From Isoetes taiwanensis (taxonomy: Eukaryota > Streptophyta > Lycopodiopsida > Isoetales > Isoetaceae), in contig JAJEKV010000025.1 in NCBI GenBank assembly GCA_021234155.1, positions 9,979,017-10,043,016 of the forward strand: a DNA stretch of 64,000 nt, read 5' to 3'. Positions 59,497 through 64,000 of the stretch are shown here, in pieces. The notes under the pieces are model-generated. The model made no database searches, was not told the origin of the DNA, and was given only the letters and a program-made list of their open reading frames with translations. The position numbers and the translations under genes are program-made. The stretch's first letter is position 1, and each line of letters begins with the position of its first letter.

Positions 59497-59777
59497 TGGT
59501 ATCAGACTAAGAGAAATTGTAGGAAATGAAGTTGTTTTAGGCGAGGAAGCACCACACATGATCAAGCTCCACTAGACCACATGATGCGCTGTTCTGAGCA
59601 GATTTTAGTCATGCAAAGGTTGTTTTGGTCACCTGAAAGCAATATATTTTGCTCACTATGATTCTCGGAAAGTGCATATGCTAATTTGCTATTCTTACGC
59701 AGTGGGATTAAGTTGCTACATCTGTATAAGTTTTATTTGGGTCAGTTTGGAAAAATTAGATTTCTTTGAAGTACTTG

Positions 59778-59931
59778 AAGTGAATGGTTAATGCGGTAAT
59801 CTCATTTGAAATTAGCTAAGTTGTTAAAAAGTAAAGCGGTTTGCAAATTGAGTCAAGTGAATGGTTAATGCGGTAATCTCATTTGAAATTAGCTAAGTTG
59901 TTAAAAAGTAAAGCGGTTTGCAAATTGAGTC
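59778..59931. repeat. Exact 77-bp tandem duplication
   Basis: AAGTGAATGGTTAATGCGGT...AAATTGAGTC at 59778-59854 is repeated without change at 59855-59931, so the event is recent. Confidence 0.95.
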
Positions 59932-60019
59932 AGTCTGCTAAATACCTACAAACCATATGATGTTAAGAATTTTGTCCAAACTTCTGTATCTTCCATCCTT
60001 ACTCTCTGAAGGCGGCAGA

Positions 60020-60765
60020 ATTTTGATCGGTCATATCTCTCACATCCGGTGTCAGATTTTCATGTGCTTGGGCTTGTTGGAAAGCTGGTTCAGAGATCTT
60101 TCCAACGGTGTATGGTACCTACATGCTTGGCTTTGTTTCTGTGCTCAAATTGGCATTTTTCTGGGCTGTATACTAGGGTTTCGTGGCAACCCAGACACTT
60201 CCCGGACCATCTCACATCCCATTGTCGATTTTCATGTGCTTGGGCTTGTTGGAAAGCTGGTTCAGAGAGCTTTCCAAAGGTGTATAATACCTGCATGCTT
60301 GTCTTTGTTTCAGTGCTCAAATCTGCTATTTTCTGGGCTGTGTGCTAGGGTTTTTGTGGCAGCCCTTCTTCTTCCTTCTTTGAGAAGTATAGCCCTCGCC
60401 TGATGCCGTTGTTGGCCTTGGGCACGCCGGTGTTGAAAGGTGTGTGTTGTACTCTTATTGAAGGTTACGAGAATGTTTTACTAATTCATACCCTAGTTCC
60501 CGATGGTGTTGTTGATGAAAGTCCCACACCAATATAGGGATTGGCGTATGTTTTAGTAAGTATTCGATTGGTCTTCTTTTGCGAGAATTTTGATCACTCC
60601 ATATCTCTCCGCATCCGATTGTCGATTTTCTGTGCTTGGGCTTGTTGAAAAGCTGGTTCGTAGATCTTTCCAAGGTGTATGATACCCGCATGCTTGTCTT
60701 TGTTTCAAAGCTCAAATCTGCACTTTTCCGGCTGTGTGCTAGGGTTTTCGTGGCAGCCGTACATA
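60020..60765 (+). repeat. About 175-bp repeat in three diverged copies
   Basis: Units at about 60020-60193, 60205-60366 and 60585-60760 share TTTCATGTGCTTGGGCTTGT, GGAAAGCTGGTTC, CATGCTTG.CTTTGTTTC, GCTCAAAT and GTGCTAGGGTTTTCGTGGCAG. The last unit ends about 45 bp before the LINE ORF1 start codon, so the array may form the 5' promoter or leader of that LINE copy. Confidence 0.85.
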
Positions 60766-60803
60766 CCAGATATCCAGAGTCGCCCCAAGTCATACCCCAA
60801 GTC

Positions 60804-63800
60804 ATGGCCACGCACCGCGTCCCGCAGTGTGGACCCACACTTGGTTGGTGAGCTACCTCAGACCACACCAACCCATCCCAGGAAGGCCCAAACACACCAA
60901 CCACCGGGTTGACCCCACGCAGGTGTAGAGCCCCTCGGGAAGACCATGAAGCTGGGCCACCAAGGAAGAGGCCTCGGGGAGAGACGTCTTCCATGAAGAG
61001 GGAGGCCTTGTTAAGGTCTACCGACTTGACAGGTGGGCCACACAGTAATCCGCCGGTCGAACCTTGGAGCCGCATCCAGCGGTGGGGTTGAGGCCAATGG
61101 TACGCCTTGCGTGCCTCCCTCGAGAGGTGGAGAACATAACATCTCCGGATGTTGCGCAGCGCTTGGTGCGAGAAAAACAGCCGAATCACGTAATTGGAGG
61201 ATGCGTCGACGACAAAGATATGATAGCATCCACTTTGCTACAATTTGACAGTACGCCAATGGCTTCAGCGTGAGCTTGCGATATGCACGCGGTACCGTGG
61301 TTGGCGCTATGGAAGCCGGGACGCAGGACAGAACCGGTAGAGCAGAGATACCGTAACCCCTCGCCTCGGTCCGTGCCGAGGTGGAGGAGGCTAAGGCCAT
61401 GGCACGAGGGAGCACAAGCCGCCTCCCCGTCGAGGGTTTCGCGAGGCGCCATCGTGGAGACAAGGGATTCCAGGCCGCTTTGAAGCTAGCCGTGCAGAAC
61501 CGAAGCCGGAGTAAGGATTTAGCACGAGATTGGGAGCTACAGTGAGGGGCCGCTGCCCGCCAGCGCAAGGGCCTCCATGCCGAAAGTAATATGAGCAACT
61601 CCGGGCCATTGCATCGGAGATGGCAAGACATGACAACGCCCCGGCAAGAGCTAAGCTCCGCAATTTGAGAACGTAAAACCACAAAGAAAGAACACACCAA
61701 CCCCGAACCCACCAACCTACAGACGCCAACCCGAACACATGCCGGGGACACATCGACACGCCGCCGCCACCACCCTCGGCGCCGGGCCATGTTATGCCTC
61801 ACCCACTTCAACTAACACCGGGTGGCGGCCCTCGGCCAACCTGTGAACGTAGAGCCGCAAGCCGTAATGTGGTAATGTGAGGCCCCGACGGAGGAGCTTC
61901 CGGGAGAACATCCCACTTCCCGACTCCGCATAATGCATCTGACCGATGATGTTCCCAGCACTCGCGGACCATTGGAAAGGCGAAGTCGCCATGGAATTCA
62001 AATACCGACGTGGTCATCTTCACGCTGAGAGCCGCAAGCCGTTGCAAAAATGGCCATCCCCGCCGTGGCCGGAAGTTGAAGGGGACGGCTTCAGCATTGA
62101 CCGTGTTTGACCCCGCCACGGCTAGCAAGAGACCCTCGGCGTGAGCTGGCCAAAGTCGGGATCCAGCAGACATGGAGGGGCACGGGCTGGTCCGGAAGGA
62201 TGCGGGAATTCAAAACAAACAGGGATGTGTGCACTCCCGCCCCTCGAAGTCCCTCCGGGCCCGGCCCCCCCCGCACGCATCCACATCTTCCGGGCCCCCG
62301 GGACCACCACTTTACCGGACCTCGGATGTGGCGTGCATGCCACTAAATAGGATCGCGGCTCGGCCAAGTGGTATCCCTGAATTGCCGCGGGTTTTCCATG
62401 GCGTATGGGGACCCGATCAATTCGCCGCCATGGACATGGACCTTATCTTCCTCATGGAAACATGGGAACATGTCGGGCACAAGCTACCGATTTATGCCAG
62501 ATACCCATCTGCCTCGGCTTCAATGAGTGCACCGAAACGAGGACATGGAGGAATTGCATGTTACTACCTGCATTGCCTTTGGCCCAATCGGCCTCCCCGT
62601 GCAAAGCAAGGCGCATGTGCACAACAGATACTGCGGGTACGAAAAGTGCGTAACATGGCAGCCCTCTCTTTGTGGCGGCTTGCTACTTCCCACATGCTAA
62701 GAGCAACTTTACCACACGCACTTGATGTGGACAAAGTGCAGAGCCCTATGTCGATCTATATGATGACATACATCAAGACGCATAAGGGCAAGGTCATGTT
62801 GCTTGAGATTTCAATGCGCCGCATTGTAGAGCAGATCCCAAAATTCGCGACCTCTAGCGAGGATGTGTTGCAAATGGACCCCGCAGAGATGGTTTGGCCA
62901 AGGGCACGATGACACACGTGACACACTGTATGAGGTAGCCGCTAAGCGTTGTCGGGCGTGATCTTTGACCGGTCATTTGCAATGGGTCGGCATTGTACTG
63001 TCGCCCCTCCAGCCGCCAACTTGTAGACGTGAGAACCAGGGGGGGCACCAAAGGTGGTGGATTACGCGGCGCTAGCAGACGAAGCAATGCCTACACTTGC
63101 TCACTCGCCGCTTCAGTTGTCGGACAGGTGGTCGGACGAGGAAGTAGACTCACCATCACCGTTTTGCAGATAGATTGGCAGGCCAACCGAAAGCACCCAT
63201 TGCCCCAACACTCCATGTACCACGGTTGCCCGGACTATGATCATGCGGCGGTCTATGCAGGATGCTTGAGCATGAGCCGCCGGGAGGCCGCAACTCCCCA
63301 CATTCAACAAAGACGGCCCACCTGAACCAGCTCCTTCGAGGGTAGGGGACAGATGCTTTGGGAGAGGCCGCCTCGACGATCCACGGGGCTGCAACCACCT
63401 TCCCCGCAATCACCGGTTCGATGATCGAATGCTCCGGAGTCGAAACGATGGCTCCGCCAAGTGCCGGACCCCACCATTCACCAAGAGGTCATCGCCAATA
63501 CCGCCTTCCTCAAGACCAAGAAAGCCGTGTACCTTAAGTGGAGCACCAAAGAATGATGTCCGGTCTTCTAGACCGCCCACCCTAGGGCCTCCCGAGAAAG
63601 GTCTTGAGTAAGCCCGCATTGCACTTCACGTGAAATATTACCCCTCGAACAATGGGTGAGATACTTGCAGCAGTAGATGACCCAATGGGAAGCCGCACCA
63701 CCGCATTCAAGCATGTGCCTAGTAATCGGGTCATTACTGAAGGGGATGTCATAATGGGCCTGCAACGCCGCCTGACGGGAGGCGGCAGATTTGGATGGTA

Positions 63801-64000
63801 TCGCGGTGCGAGCTTCTCAAGTGGGCGGGCCCCAATGGTGCCTACCTCAAAGACTCTTCAACAGGGCATTGCAAGAAGGCTTCCCCGACCGGACTACCGG
63901 TAGAGTTGTGCCCATATACAAAGCGGGGGACCCCTTACGCCAACTATCGTACCATTATGGTCAGGGCTCGGGCTTTGCCAAGTTGCTTGTCGATTCTTGA
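60804..64000 (+). mobile_element. Second copy of the APE-type non-L1 LINE, cut by the window edge
   Basis: Same family as the minus-strand LINE at 5.8-11.1 kb. ATG 60804 opens MATHRVPQCGPTLGW. GPPRKRPRGETSSMKREA follows at about 60957. The endonuclease start LNCRGFSMAYGD and LIFLMETWEH are at about 62373-62470. PRV/TTGRVVPIYKAGDP at about 63889-63930 is the start of the reverse transcriptase (compare SRVVPIYKAGDPHCP in the other copy). Frames are broken repeatedly. The 3' end lies beyond the window. Confidence 0.8.
62360..62900 (+). pseudogene. LINE ORF2 endonuclease N-terminal part (copy 2)
   Basis: VVSLNCRGFSMAYGDPINSP carries the (L)NCRG start and Asn of APE-type endonucleases. After a frame change, MDMDLIFLMETWEHVG supplies the metal-binding Glu. 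GHGGIACYYLHCLW and DVDKVQSPMSIYMMTYIKTH follow. It matches the minus-strand copy in order, including MSIYMMTY. Confidence 0.7.

Noticed and set aside
60455-61811. Long minus-strand frames (244 and 266 codons) at the start of LINE copy 2
   Set aside because: They are antisense to the LINE ORF1 region. GC-rich composition explains the long open frames, and they show no motif.

Overview
This window looks like a repeat-rich piece of a land-plant nuclear genome. The evidence is one gene split by short GT-AG introns whose protein is the plant-type mitochondrial assembly factor SURF1, plus plant Ty3/gypsy LTR retrotransposons, L1-type LINEs and small foldback elements. A non-angiosperm (fern, lycophyte or gymnosperm) is possible from the second LINE family and the odd relic ORFs, but I cannot fix the taxon from sequence alone.

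Layout. 0-3 kb: probable 3' end and LTR of a retrotransposon, a coiled-coil-like ORF, and on the minus strand a transposase-like relic. 3-5.2 kb: short tandem repeats and no recognisable gene. 5.2-14.9 kb: an L1-type LINE on the plus strand, split by a second, different LINE on the minus strand (5.82 to about 11.1 kb). 15-17 kb: two weak ORFs. 17,582-28,890: a complete Ty3/gypsy element with about 2.48-kb LTRs, TG...CA ends and a matching 5-bp target duplication (CCCAC). It lies immediately beside an older gypsy integrase relic (28.9-29.4 kb). 29.5-39 kb: mostly featureless, with an L1 3' fragment, a 165-bp foldback and a few possible exons. 39.4-47.8 kb: a 3.2-kb segment duplicated in tandem; the second copy carries about 1 kb of foreign DNA. 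49.9-53.1 kb: a second duplication in which one copy is the empty site for a 1.57-kb insertion present in the other. 53.5-56.45 kb: the SURF1 gene on the minus strand, intact over six exons (354 codons plus stop). 57.8-59.5 kb: a decayed gene-like region encoding a RING-H2 finger. 60-64 kb: repeats leading into a second, plus-strand copy of the minus-strand LINE family, cut by the window edge.

Functionally, only SURF1 can be defended as a working host gene. Everything else recognisable is mobile DNA, its relics, or duplications. Two observations deserve most attention. First, the gypsy element has an RNase H-like domain between protease and reverse transcriptase. Second, differences between duplicated copies (the two LTRs, and the two copies of the 39-47 kb segment) fall repeatedly on CAG/CTG (CHG) motifs, which suggests methylation-linked sequencing error and would explain many of the frameshifts in the repeats. 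No tRNA, rRNA or CRISPR array was seen.
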